64,000 bases of DNA from JAOUEA01 sp035249905 (GTDB lineage Bacteria > Actinomycetota > UBA4738 > HRBIN12): assembly GCA_035249905.1 (NCBI GenBank), contig DATFFT010000035.1, positions 15,049 through 79,048 on the forward strand, in the 5' to 3' direction. Below, piece by piece: positions 1 through 8,429 of the stretch (position 1 is the stretch's first letter; the number at the start of each line of letters is the position of its first letter). Position numbers and translations under genes: made by a program. Under the pieces are notes generated by a model, which was given only the letters and a program-made list of their open reading frames with translations, made no database searches and was not told where the DNA came from.

Positions 1-15
1 CGCGGAAATAGGGAA

Positions 16-801
16 CTAGGGGACGACGATCACCGGTGTGCCGAGCCGCAGCAGGGGCTTCAGGCGGTCGAGCGAGCGTTCGCTCACCCGCAAGCATCCG
101 GCGCTGGCCGGCGTGCCGATCGACGAGGCGGCATTCGTGCCGTGGATCGCGAGCTGGTTGCCGCCGCTCCACCCGGAGGGAAGCCTCGGCTGGATGCCCG
201 AGATGCCGAACGCGAACGTGCCGAGGGAGCCGCCCGAGAACGCGATGCGATCGGTGACGAAGTACTCGCCGGGCGGGGTGGGGGAGCCCGCGCTGCCGGT
301 CGCGGCCGGCATGCTGAAGAGCACGCGACCGAACTTCGTGACCGTGATGCGCCGTTCGGAGAGGTCGGCGTGCACCTCGACGCCCGTCGTCCGGCGGGCG
401 AGCCCTCGGAGCGGGATCCATCCGTGCCGGCGCGGCCAGACGTAGGGGATCTCGACGCGACCCCAGCGCCCGTCGCGCGAGACTTCCTCGACCCACGCGG
501 TGATCTGCACGTCGTAGTACTTCGAGCCGCTCGGCATCGTGCCGACCAACCGTGCGCTGCCGCTCGGATGGGCGCGCACGGCCATGGCGTGCGGCACGCG
601 GACGAGCAGTGCGGTGACGGGTTCCGCCGGCCGAGGCGCGTTCAGCGGGGCGACGAGGGGGGCGTCGAGGGCGGCGGCCGCAGCGGCCGGGCCCACGGGG
701 CGGGCGCTCGCCACGCCGACGATGCCGGTCACGAACGGTGATGCGAGCGCGATCAGCACGGCGACGAGGGCCGAGGGCGCGGGGAGGGAGTGGTTCCGCA
801 T
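16..801 (-). CDS. L,D-transpeptidase (YkuD domain), secreted
   Basis: Probable peptidoglycan cross-linking enzyme that makes 3-3 links outside the membrane. The 261-residue protein has an N-terminal hydrophobic signal segment (about residues 8-33), a middle SH3-like stretch (about 65-135) and a C-terminal YkuD domain. The catalytic signature is visible: His220 in HGTNAASS and Cys236 in SAGCLRV, with the usual Gly/Ser context. A GGGGAGG ribosome site lies directly before the ATG. It is transcribed away from the aldolase gene and stands alone. The domain call is firm; whether it acts as a cross-linker or attaches a protein to the wall cannot be told. Confidence 0.9.
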   Translation of the reverse strand: MRNHSLPAPSALVAVLIALASPFVTGIVGVASARPVGPAAAAAALDAPLVAPLNAPRPAEPVTALLVRVPHAMAVRAHPSGSARLVGTMPSGSKYYDVQITAWVEEVSRDGRWGRVEIPYVWPRRHGWIPLRGLARRTTGVEVHADLSERRITVTKFGRVLFSMPAATGSAGSPTPPGEYFVTDRIAFSGGSLGTFAFGISGIQPRLPSGWSGGNQLAIHGTNAASSIGTPASAGCLRVSERSLDRLKPLLRLGTPVIVVP

Positions 802-944
802 GACCTCCCCTTCGGCCGATGACGCGTAGGACTCAAGGCCTCGCCCGAAGCGGCCGGGATCGTGCTTCCTCGGCTTCCTGCGCGGGACCTCGCGACGATA
901 GGCTGAGAACGGAGGCGGTTCCCTACACGACGAACCGGACGACG

Positions 945-1967
945 ATGAGCTCGATGCACGAGACGGCCATGGCGCTCGTGGCGCCCGCCAAGGGCATCCT
1001 CGCCGCCGACGAATCGACCGGCACGATCCAGAAGCGGTTCGATTCGATCGGCGTCGAGTCGACCGAGGACGCCCGGCGGCGCTACCGGCAGCTGCTGTTC
1101 ACGACCGCGGGGTTGGGCGACCACATCAGCGGCGTGATCCTGTTCGACGAGACGATCCGCCAGTCGGCCGACGACGGACGGAGCTTCGTCGACGTGCTGC
1201 GTGAGGCCGGCGCGACGCCGGGCATCAAGGTGGACACGGGGGCGAAGCCGCTGGCCCTGTTCCCGGGGGAGGCCGTCACCGAAGGGCTCGACGGGCTGCG
1301 GGAGCGACTCGCCGAGTACGTGGCGTTAGGCGCCGGGTTCGCGAAGTGGCGCGCCACGATCACGATCGGCGACGACCTGCCCACGGACTACGCGATCGAC
1401 GCCAACGCGCATGCGATGACGCGCTACGCCGCGCTGTGCCAGGAGGCCGGCGTCGTGCCGATCGTCGAGCCCGAGGTGCTGATGGACGGCGACCACGATC
1501 TCGCCGCGTGTGAGCGGGCCACCGGCCGCACGCTCGCCTCGCTCTACCGTGAGCTCGAGCGGGCGCGCATCGACCTTCCCGGCTCGTTGCTCAAGGTGAA
1601 CATGGTCGTGCCGGGGAAGGGAGCCTCCGTGCAGGACGACGACGTCGCGATCGCGGAGGCCACGATCAGGTGCCTCGGGGAGCACGTGCCGGCCGAGGTG
1701 CCCGGAGTGGTGTTCCTGTCGGGCGGCATGAGCGACGAGCAGGCGACGAGCCGGCTCAACGAGATGAACCGCATCGGGGCGGGGAACCTGCCCTGGGAGC
1801 TGAGCTTCTCCTACGGACGCGCGCTGCAGGCTCCGTCGCTCGCGGCGTGGGGCGGCGACGACGCGAACGTGCCCGCAGCCCAGGAGGCGCTGGCGCACCG
1901 GGCCCACATGAACGGCCTGGCTCGCAGCGGCGAGTATCGGTCCGAGCTCGAGTCGACTGCGGCGTAG
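945..1967 (+). CDS. Class I fructose-bisphosphate aldolase
   Basis: Glycolytic/gluconeogenic aldolase of the Schiff-base (animal-type) class I family, interconverting fructose 1,6-bisphosphate with two triose phosphates. The 340-residue product shows the family start AKGILAADEST, the KVDTG and GFAKWR strands, the Schiff-base lysine in SLLKVNMVVPG and the LSGGMSDEQAT phosphate loop. ATG 945 begins the family homology; ATG 954 is equally possible, and the upstream in-frame codons look non-coding. A TAGGCT hexamer at 900-905 could be its -10. The adjacent LacI-type gene is a plausible regulator of sugar-phosphate flux, which is inference only. Confidence 0.92.
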   Translation: MSSMHETAMALVAPAKGILAADESTGTIQKRFDSIGVESTEDARRRYRQLLFTTAGLGDHISGVILFDETIRQSADDGRSFVDVLREAGATPGIKVDTGAKPLALFPGEAVTEGLDGLRERLAEYVALGAGFAKWRATITIGDDLPTDYAIDANAHAMTRYAALCQEAGVVPIVEPEVLMDGDHDLAACERATGRTLASLYRELERARIDLPGSLLKVNMVVPGKGASVQDDDVAIAEATIRCLGEHVPAEVPGVVFLSGGMSDEQATSRLNEMNRIGAGNLPWELSFSYGRALQAPSLAAWGGDDANVPAAQEALAHRAHMNGLARSGEYRSELESTAA

Positions 1968-2019
1968 TGGCCTCGGAACCCCTCGAGGATCCGACAGAGC
2001 ATCTTCGGTGGCGGGGACA

Positions 2020-2025
2020 TATCAT
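2020..2025 (+). promoter_or_regulatory. Leaderless -10 box TATCAT before the LacI-type gene
   Basis: TATCAT fits the actinobacterial TANNNT -10 consensus and is followed by exactly six bases and then the ATG at 2032. With a start point about seven bases after the hexamer, the mRNA would begin at the start codon. No Shine-Dalgarno sequence is present. Confidence 0.6.
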
Positions 2026-2031
2026 CGGTCG

Positions 2032-3099
2032 ATGACCCCGCGCCGTCACGTTGGGATCCGCGACGTGGCCCGCGCCGCCGGCGTCTCGATCACGACGGTC
2101 TCCCACGCGCTGAATGAGAAGGGCGGGGTCTCCGAGGGCACGCGGCAGCGCGTCCGCGCCGTGGCCGAGGAGCTCGGGTATCGACCCGACCCGAGGGGCC
2201 GGCAGCTCGCCTCGGGGCGGACGGGTCTCGTCGCGTTGACCGTCTCCCTGCCCGACGGCGTGCATGTGCTGGTCGAGGAGTTCGCGCATCACGCGGACCT
2301 GATCGACGCCGCGACGAAGACCGCGATCGCGCGCGGACTCGCGCTGGTCGTCGTGCCGGCCGGAGACTCGAACATATGGGACCGGCTGCCGCTCGACGGC
2401 ACGATCGTCGTGGATCCACTGCCCGACGACCCGGCCGTCGGGGAGATGCGGAACCGGGCCGCCCCGATCGTGACCGTGGGCAGGTTGCCCGGCGGCGGGG
2501 TCGACACGCTCGTGGTCGACAGCGACTACGAGGGGGGTACCGTCCTGATGCTCGACCATCTCGCCGATTCCGGTGCCCAGCGCATCGGCATGATCGGCGC
2601 GGGCACGGGGGAGTCCTACGAGGCCGACATCCTGTCCGCGTACCGGCGATGGTGTGCCGAGCACGATATGGAACCGTGGATCTCCATCGCGGACGACGTC
2701 GACTGGTCGTCGCCCCGCGCGTGGGCGGAGCTCGAGACGATCGGACGTACGACCGCCGCCTCGTGCCTCGATCGTGAGGACGTTCCCGACGCCCTGTTCT
2801 GCCTGGCGGAGTCGTTCGCCGTCGGTGTGCTCACCGAATGCGCCACGCGCGGCCTCGACGTGCCCGGCGACGTCATGGTGTCGTCGATGGCCGACCGCGG
2901 GCTCACCGGCCGCACCCAGCCACCGTTGACCGCACTGGACCTGCACCCCCGTCATCTTGGGACCGTGGCCGCCCAGACGCTGGCCGATCTCGTCGAGGGC
3001 GTCGTCATCGATCCCGACCCCGTCACCGTGCCGGTGACGCTCGTCACCCGCGAGTCGACCGCGCGGGTGGAGGGGAACCCGTCGACCGCGCGGAGCTGA
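2032..3099 (+). CDS. LacI-family transcriptional regulator
   Basis: DNA-binding sugar-responsive regulator of 355 residues. The N-terminal helix-turn-helix reads VGIRDVARAAGVSITTVSHA, followed by the hinge ELGYRPDPRGRQLASGRTG, then a periplasmic-binding-protein-like effector domain to the C terminus. The start is fixed by a TATCAT -10 box at 2020-2025 that ends six bases before the ATG, so the transcript is probably leaderless. The effector is unknown; the neighbouring aldolase and SDR genes suggest carbohydrate metabolism. The family call is secure, the targets are not visible. Confidence 0.93.
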   Translation: MTPRRHVGIRDVARAAGVSITTVSHALNEKGGVSEGTRQRVRAVAEELGYRPDPRGRQLASGRTGLVALTVSLPDGVHVLVEEFAHHADLIDAATKTAIARGLALVVVPAGDSNIWDRLPLDGTIVVDPLPDDPAVGEMRNRAAPIVTVGRLPGGGVDTLVVDSDYEGGTVLMLDHLADSGAQRIGMIGAGTGESYEADILSAYRRWCAEHDMEPWISIADDVDWSSPRAWAELETIGRTTAASCLDREDVPDALFCLAESFAVGVLTECATRGLDVPGDVMVSSMADRGLTGRTQPPLTALDLHPRHLGTVAAQTLADLVEGVVIDPDPVTVPVTLVTRESTARVEGNPSTARS

Positions 3100-3177
3100 A
3101 GGGTCGCCGCAGCCGTGCCGAGGGTACGGTGCCGATAGCATGCCGTGCGTTCCGTCGGCCTGCGAGGGGGTGTCCGC

Positions 3178-4173
3178 ATGAAGCTGCTCGTGATCGGTGG
3201 TGCCCGGTTCTCCGGCCGCGCCCTGACCGAGCTCGCCCTCGCGCGTGGTCACGAGGTCACGCTGTTCCATCGAACGCCGACCGAGCTGTTCCCTGACGCC
3301 GAGCATGTGATCGGCGACCGCGAACAGGGCGTCGATGAGCTCGCCGGCCGCCGGTTCGACGCCGTGGTCGACACGTGCGGCTACGTGCCCAGGACGGTGC
3401 GGCTCTCGACGGAGCTCCTCGCCGACAGCGGATGGTACGGGTTCATCTCCTCGCTCTCGGCCCACCCCGACGACCTCGCGCCGGGGGCCGACGAAGATGC
3501 CCCCATCTTCGAGCCGCCCTTCCCCGACACCGAGGAGGTCACCGACGAGACCTACGGCCCGCTGAAGGTCGCGTGTGAACGCCAGGTGGCCGAGGTCTTC
3601 GGCGACCGGGCGTGTGTGTTCCGACCGGGGTTCATCGTCGGGCCGAACGACCCGACCGACAGGTTCACCTCATGGGTGCGGCGTGGAGCGGCCGGCGGCG
3701 AGATGATCTCGCCCGCTCCGGCGGAGTACGCGTTGCAGTGGATCGATGCCCGGGACCTCGCGGCGTTCGTCCTGCATCTCGCAGAGGGCGCTACCGCGGG
3801 GGTCTTCGGCGTGGTCGACCGGTCGCCCACGATGACCCTCGGGGAGCTGATCGCGGCGTCGGCGGCGGCCGCGGGGACCGAGACCTCCGTTGCCTGGGTC
3901 GACGAGGCGTTCATCGAAGCGTCGTTCGGCGGCGAGGAAGCCGGCGACGATCCCCACGACGCGTTCCCACTCTGGTGGCCCGAGTCGCCCGGGTTCCACG
4001 CGTTCGACCCCAGCCGCGCGTTCGAGGCTGGCCTGGTCTGCCGGCCGCCCTCCGAGACGGTGCGGGACACCTTGGCCTGGGACCGATCCCACGATCGGGG
4101 CGCGGTGCGGGCGGGCCTCGACGCGGACCGGCAGCGTTCGTTGCTCGCGGCGTGGAAGGCGGCGCTCCAGTGA
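3178..4173 (+). CDS. NAD(P)-dependent epimerase/dehydratase (extended SDR)
   Basis: A 331-residue Rossmann-fold enzyme of the atypical/extended short-chain dehydrogenase family. The nucleotide loop is IGGARFSGRAL (a GGxxFxG variant rather than GxxGxxG), a D-x-x-x strand ends VVDTCGYVPR, and the catalytic YxxxK appears as YGPLK. Such GGTRFxG proteins act on nucleotide sugars or RNA (3'-processing homologues), so the substrate cannot be named. ATG 3178 has a GAGGGGG ribosome site; an upstream TAGCAT may be the -10. The stop overlaps the next gene's GTG (GTGA), implying translational coupling with the membrane protein downstream. Confidence 0.75.
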   Translation: MKLLVIGGARFSGRALTELALARGHEVTLFHRTPTELFPDAEHVIGDREQGVDELAGRRFDAVVDTCGYVPRTVRLSTELLADSGWYGFISSLSAHPDDLAPGADEDAPIFEPPFPDTEEVTDETYGPLKVACERQVAEVFGDRACVFRPGFIVGPNDPTDRFTSWVRRGAAGGEMISPAPAEYALQWIDARDLAAFVLHLAEGATAGVFGVVDRSPTMTLGELIAASAAAAGTETSVAWVDEAFIEASFGGEEAGDDPHDAFPLWWPESPGFHAFDPSRAFEAGLVCRPPSETVRDTLAWDRSHDRGAVRAGLDADRQRSLLAAWKAALQ

Positions 4174-5129
4174 TCCAGGAGGGACGGGTCCGCTCGACCC
4201 CCGGTGTCGGTGCCGTCGTCGGCATCGTGGTGTGGATCGTCGTCTTCGCCCTCTCGATCGGGCCGCTCTCGGACCGCGTCGGCCTGCTCGAGGGGCTCTG
4301 GCTGCTCGGACCGCTCGTCGTGGTGCCGGTCGGAACGGCGCTGCTCCGACCGCCCGACGCGCTCGCCGGCGGCGTGGCCCTGCTGCGGCGGCTCATGCTC
4401 CCCGCGGCGTTGCTCGTGGTCGTGAGCATCCTCGTCGAGCCGGGCCCGCTCTCGGTCGTGCTCAGCCTGCCGTGGCTCGTGCTCGGCGGGATCGCCCTCT
4501 GGGCGGGCGTGCAGTGGGTGGTGGAAGCCTCGTTCGCCCGCTCGAAGGTGATCGTGCCGGCCGCCGGACTGGTCTTCCTGGGGATCGGGGCATTCATCCT
4601 GCTGGCGTGGCGGGGGCAGTTCCACCCCTTCGGGGGAACGGACACGAGCGTCGCGCTCGCGGCCGTGCACTTCACGTTCGTCGGATTCGGCGCCGCGGTC
4701 GTTGCCGACCGCACGCGGGCGGCTGCGGCCCGTATCCGGAGCCGCTCGGTGGCCGGCGCCGCCGCCGTCGCGACCGTGGTCTCGATGGTGGTGCTGGGTG
4801 TGGGATTCCTCACTCGCGTGACGCTGATCGACGTGGTCGGCACCGTGGCGCTGTCAGCCTCGCTGCTCGTCGTCGCCACCGTGATGCTGATGGGCGCGAT
4901 GCACCGAGACCGCGGGCCCGGGTCGACCGCGCTGCTCGTGGTCTCGGGGGGCTCGCTGGTGTTCGCACTGGTGCTCGCTGTGCAGTTCGCGCTCGGGCAG
5001 TGGAACGACGAGTACACGCTCTCGGTGACACGCATGCTCGAGCTGCACGGCACGATCGGCGGTCTGGGCTTCGTGGTCGGGGGTCTGCTGGGGTGGACGC
5101 TCGTCGATCTGCCCGAGGAGCTCGACTGA
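4170..5129 (+). CDS. YndJ-like multi-pass membrane protein
   Basis: A 319-residue hydrophobic protein with about nine or ten membrane segments and short loops. It resembles the YndJ family, notably in the AAVHFTFVGFGAAVVADRT stretch, which corresponds to the family's conserved AVHFHxAGF block, and in the general layout; this is recognition by eye. Function of YndJ proteins is unknown. The GTG start at 4170 overlaps the preceding stop codon in a GTGA junction, so the SDR gene and this one are probably co-translated. It ends 13 bp from the convergent selenoprotein gene. Confidence 0.55.
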   Translation: MIQEGRVRSTPGVGAVVGIVVWIVVFALSIGPLSDRVGLLEGLWLLGPLVVVPVGTALLRPPDALAGGVALLRRLMLPAALLVVVSILVEPGPLSVVLSLPWLVLGGIALWAGVQWVVEASFARSKVIVPAAGLVFLGIGAFILLAWRGQFHPFGGTDTSVALAAVHFTFVGFGAAVVADRTRAAAARIRSRSVAGAAAVATVVSMVVLGVGFLTRVTLIDVVGTVALSASLLVVATVMLMGAMHRDRGPGSTALLVVSGGSLVFALVLAVQFALGQWNDEYTLSVTRMLELHGTIGGLGFVVGGLLGWTLVDLPEELD

Positions 5130-5142
5130 GCCGAGCGACCCG

Positions 5143-5748
5143 TCAGCTCCGGATCAGCTCGTCCAGGGTCCGCTCGAGCTCGGCCCGAGGAAGCTCGGCC
5201 GGCACGAGGGTGCTCTCGCCCGAGTCGTCCACGAACACCCATGCCGGCTGGTACGCGACGCCGAAGTGCGCCCAGAGCGAGCCGTCCTCGGTGACGGCCT
5301 GATCGAACTCGAGCCCGAACTCATCGACGAAGGCGCGCATGTTGGCGGTGTCGTCGTTGCCGGGCACCCCGATGAAGGCGATATCGTCCTCGTAGGCTCG
5401 CGCGACCCGCGCGACTTCAGGGGCGGCCCCCTGGCAGATCGTTCACCACGGGGCCCAGAACCAGATCGCGACATCGCGGCCCGAGTAGTCCTGCCCGTCG
5501 ACCGTGCCGCCCCCGAGCTCGGGGGCTGAGAAGCGCAGCACCTCCGGCGTCGGCCGGTCCGCGCCTGCATCCCCGCCTTGGCCATCGGGGCCCGGGCTCT
5601 CGCCGCGCGGAGGCGCGGTCGTGCCGACGGGTGTCGGTGACTGAGAGGTGTCCTCGACGCCCGGCCCGCCGCCCCCACTCGAGCACCCCGCCGCGACCAG
5701 CAGCAGCGAGATGACGCAAGCCAACCGTCGAGATGAACTGCGGATCAT
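5143..5748 (-). CDS. Predicted selenocysteine-containing DsbE/Mpt53-like thiol-disulfide oxidoreductase lipoprotein
   Basis: Read through one in-frame TGA (5443-5445) this is a 201-residue lipoprotein. The signal peptide ends in the lipobox LLVAAGC (Cys22), followed by a Gly/Pro-rich linker and a thioredoxin fold from about residue 78. The active site reads FWAPW-U-TIC, so TGA stands exactly where the first Cys of CxxC belongs (Sec102, Cys105). Downstream the fold is intact: IAFIGVPGND, FVDEFGL and a cis-Pro region AYQPAWVFVD, matching the actinobacterial Mpt53/DsbE type. A hairpin suited to a bacterial SECIS follows the TGA (5418-5433). It has its own leaderless promoter. Alternative: a one-base nonsense mutation of TGC or TGT, but nothing else is decayed. 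Confidence 0.75.
5418..5442 (-). promoter_or_regulatory. Candidate bacterial SECIS element after the in-frame TGA
   Basis: Nine bases after the TGA begins CAGGGG-GCCG-CCCCTG: a perfect 6-bp stem with a four-base loop whose first base is G. The loop starts 16 nt from the TGA. Published bacterial SECIS rules ask for a stem-loop just downstream of UGA, a G in the first two loop positions and roughly 16-37 nt between UGA and loop, so all three are met. GAU/GUC may add a short lower stem. Confidence 0.65.
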
Positions 5749-5754
5749 GAGTCG

Positions 5755-5760
5755 ATGGTA
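5755..5760 (-). promoter_or_regulatory. Leaderless -10 box TACCAT of the selenoprotein gene
   Basis: On the minus strand TACCAT is followed by six bases and the ATG at 5748. The gene therefore seems to have its own promoter in the 40-bp gap after ppk2, which argues that it is a live gene rather than a relic. Confidence 0.55.
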
Positions 5761-5788
5761 GGTCCTTCCCCGCGAACAGGTGGCGCGG

Positions 5789-6625
5789 TCAGTTCGGCGG
5801 GCGGAGCCGCTCCCGCAACGCCTCCACGTCGAGGTCGGGCTGCGGGAGCTTCGGGTCGATGCGCTCGAGGGTCTCGACCAGCAGCTTCGAGAGCGCCCAG
5901 TTCCGGTACCACTTGCGATCGGCCGGGATCACGTGCCAGGGGGCGACCTCGGTCGAACATTCGCGGATCGCTTCCTCGTAGGCGGACTGGTAGTCGAGCC
6001 ACAGGCGACGCTCCTCGATGTCGCCCTCGTTGAACTTCCAGCGCTTCTCGGGATCGTCGAGGCGCGCGAGCAGCCGTTCGCGCTGCTCGTCGTAGGAGAT
6101 GTGCAGCATGCATTTCACGATCGTCGTGCCGGCGGCCGAGACGCGTTCCTCGAACGCGTTGATCTCGTCGTAGCGCGCACGCCAGACCTCCTCCGGTACG
6201 AGCGAGCGCACGCGCACGACGAGCACGTCCTCGTAGTGCGATCGGTCGAACACCATGACCTCGCCGGGCACCGGCAGCTTCCGCTCGATGCGCCACAGGA
6301 AGTGGTGGGCCAGCTCCTCCTCGGTCGGTTTCTTGAAAGACGTCACCTCGATGCCAGCGGGGTTCATCGCCGAGAAGACGTGGCGCACCGTGCCGCCCTT
6401 GCCGCTCGTGTCCATGCCCTGCAGCACGACGAGCAGCGAGCGGGTTCCCTCGACCCACAGCCTCTCCTGCAGGTCGTCGAGCCGGTCGGCGAGCTCGGGC
6501 ATCTCGGCTTCCGCCGTCTCGCGGTCGGCGACGCCGGGGGTAGCACGTGTGTCGAGGCCCGGCAGGATGGCGGCGCCGGCCGCGTCGGCGCGCAGGAGCG
6601 CCGACACGCCGTCATCCCTCGTCAT
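5789..6625 (-). CDS. ppk2: Polyphosphate kinase 2 family protein
   Basis: Uses polyphosphate to phosphorylate nucleotides (or nucleoside monophosphates) in the cytoplasm. The 278-residue protein carries the PPK2 Walker A loop QGMDTSGKGGTVRHVF (about residues 68-83), the lid/FKKPTEEELAHHFLWR segment, and Walker B FDRSHYEDVLVVRV, with the C-terminal PWHVIPADRKWYRNW block. One-domain length is normal for the family; the subclass (GDP/ADP versus AMP) cannot be fixed by eye. The ATG overlaps the potC stop (ATGA), so it is translationally coupled to the polyamine-type transporter genes upstream. Confidence 0.92.
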   Translation of the reverse strand: MTRDDGVSALLRADAAGAAILPGLDTRATPGVADRETAEAEMPELADRLDDLQERLWVEGTRSLLVVLQGMDTSGKGGTVRHVFSAMNPAGIEVTSFKKPTEEELAHHFLWRIERKLPVPGEVMVFDRSHYEDVLVVRVRSLVPEEVWRARYDEINAFEERVSAAGTTIVKCMLHISYDEQRERLLARLDDPEKRWKFNEGDIEERRLWLDYQSAYEEAIRECSTEVAPWHVIPADRKWYRNWALSKLLVETLERIDPKLPQPDLDVEALRERLRPPN

Positions 6626-7509
6626 GTCCCCGCCTTCCCTTCCCCGGCGGTCATTCGCCGATAGACGAGGAACGCAAGCCCGATCACGATCGTGGAGGTG
6701 ACCAACGTGATCGATGCGAGGGCATTGAGCGAAGGCAGGGGCGACCGTCTGGCGGAGCTGTAGATCACGATCGGGATCGTCTGGCAGTCCGCCGACGCGC
6801 ACACCCGTTGCGAGATCACGAAGTTGTCGATGGAGGAAGCGAAGACGATCGCCACGCTCGCCAGGATCGCGGGTGTCAGCAGTGGGAGCAGGACGCGCCG
6901 GATCGCCCGCATCGGCGAAGCTCCGAGATCCATCGCCGCTTCCTCGTAGCCGCGGCCGATCGACAGCAGTCGGGCGCGCACGATGATGACCGTGTAGGCG
7001 AGCTCGAACATCGAGAGCCCCAAGACCTGGGCCTGGAAGCCCAGCCCGATCCCCGTGAGCAGCCGCGTCACCAGGAAGAACAGCCCCACGCCGATCGCGA
7101 CCTCCGGCGTGATGAACGAGAACAGCATCACCAGGTCGGCGGTGCGAGCCGTTCTGCTCTGCCAGCGATCGAGGGCGATCGCGAAGGCGACCCCCAGCGG
7201 GACGGCGATGAGGACCGTGAGCGTCGAGAGCTTGAGGCTCTGGAACAACGCCGATCGCAACGCGGGATCCTGGAACACCGAGTTCACGTCGCGCGTGTAC
7301 CACCGGTCGATCGAGAACCCCTGCCACGTCGTCTGTGCCTTGCCCGCGTTGAAGGAGAACGCGACGGCGATCGCGACCGGCACGATCGTCCACACGACGT
7401 AGGCGATCGCGGCGATCCACAGGAACCTCGCCTGCGCCCACGGATTGCGGGCCCATGCGCCGAGGCGCCGCGCGGCCGTGGGGCGGTCGAGCGTGATCCC
7501 GGCCGTCAT
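6622..7509 (-). CDS. potC: ABC transporter permease, spermidine/putrescine type (PotC-like)
   Basis: Inner-membrane permease subunit of 295 residues with about six membrane spans. The EAA loop is clear: GYEEAAMDLGASPMRAIRRVLLPLLTP. PotC-type features include the N-terminal single span followed by a long extracytoplasmic segment and FITPEVAIGVGLFFL. An unusual extracytoplasmic pair of cysteines (VCASADC) may form a disulfide. Starts inside the stop of potB (ATGA) and ends inside the start of ppk2 (ATGA), giving a tightly coupled operon. Confidence 0.88.
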   Translation of the reverse strand: MTAGITLDRPTAARRLGAWARNPWAQARFLWIAAIAYVVWTIVPVAIAVAFSFNAGKAQTTWQGFSIDRWYTRDVNSVFQDPALRSALFQSLKLSTLTVLIAVPLGVAFAIALDRWQSRTARTADLVMLFSFITPEVAIGVGLFFLVTRLLTGIGLGFQAQVLGLSMFELAYTVIIVRARLLSIGRGYEEAAMDLGASPMRAIRRVLLPLLTPAILASVAIVFASSIDNFVISQRVCASADCQTIPIVIYSSARRSPLPSLNALASITLVTSTIVIGLAFLVYRRMTAGEGKAGT

Positions 7510-8429
7510 CTCGACGCCAGCTCCCGCGCGACGTTCGTACTGTGCAGGTAGTAGAGCATCGGTGCGATCAGCAACAGCAAGAGCACGATCACCAGGGAAG
7601 CGCCCGCGTTCACGAGCGAGCTCTCGACCGAGGCCACGATCAGGTTGCCGAACATCGCGGTCTGCCTCGTGCTCGCCAACAGTGTCTGCGTGAAATAGTC
7701 GCCGAACATCGGCAGGGCCACGATGATGCAGCCGGCGAGGATGCCTTGTCGGGACAGGGGGAGCGTGACCCGCGTGAACGTGTGGAGCTGGCCCGCACCG
7801 AGGTCTCGCGCGGCCTCGACCGTGGATCGTTCGATGCGATCGAGCGTGCCGAACAGCGGAAGGATCATGAACGGCACGTACCCGTAGATCAATCCGAGGA
7901 TCACGGTCGAAGGGTCCCCGTTCAACCACGATCGCGGCTCCTGCAGGATGCCGAGCGCCTGAAGGATGCGGTTCACGTATCCATCGGGCTGGAGCAGGTT
8001 CACCCAGGCGAACATCCGCATCATGTAGCTGATCCAGAACGGGGCGATGAAGGCGATCAAGAAGAACGCCTTGGTCCGACGCGCGTGCCGGGCGATGAAG
8101 TACGCGACCGGGTAGCCGATCAGCAAGCATGCCACGGTGGCGATCGAGACGTAGACGAACGTCCTGAGCAGGGTCTGTTGCTCGATCGATCCCGCCGTGA
8201 ACAGGTTCGACACGACACCGCGCAGCGCCGTGGCGTCCCAGGCGGTCGGATCGTAGACGGGCGTGGCTGTCAGGAAGATCGGGTCGAGTGTGCCGAAGGC
8301 GACCGAGAGCACGACGTAGAAGGGAAGCACGAAGAAGAGCAGGAGCCAGATCGCTGCCGGTGCTGCGAAGGACGGCCAGAACCAGCGGGGGAACCAGCTC
8401 CCCCTGTGGGCCTCGCCGTCACGCACCAC
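7506..8429 (-). CDS. potB: ABC transporter permease, spermidine/putrescine type (PotB-like)
   Basis: Second permease of the transporter, 307 residues, about six spans. The EAA motif is VEAARDLGAGQLHTFTRVTLP near residue 210; the family motif YMMRMFAWVNLL is also present. GTG start at 8429 overlaps the end of the binding-protein gene by 11 bp. The transporter class imports spermidine, putrescine or related cationic substrates; the true ligand cannot be told from the permease. Confidence 0.88.
   Translation of the reverse strand: MVRDGEAHRGSWFPRWFWPSFAAPAAIWLLLFFVLPFYVVLSVAFGTLDPIFLTATPVYDPTAWDATALRGVVSNLFTAGSIEQQTLLRTFVYVSIATVACLLIGYPVAYFIARHARRTKAFFLIAFIAPFWISYMMRMFAWVNLLQPDGYVNRILQALGILQEPRSWLNGDPSTVILGLIYGYVPFMILPLFGTLDRIERSTVEAARDLGAGQLHTFTRVTLPLSRQGILAGCIIVALPMFGDYFTQTLLASTRQTAMFGNLIVASVESSLVNAGASLVIVLLLLLIAPMLYYLHSTNVARELASR

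Noticed and set aside
5443..5748. Reading the selenoprotein locus as two separate short genes or a pseudogene
   Set aside because: The second half lacks a ribosome site and begins inside the thioredoxin fold, both halves are in the same frame, and TGA replaces precisely the active-site Cys; kept as one gene, with nonsense mutation as the named alternative.
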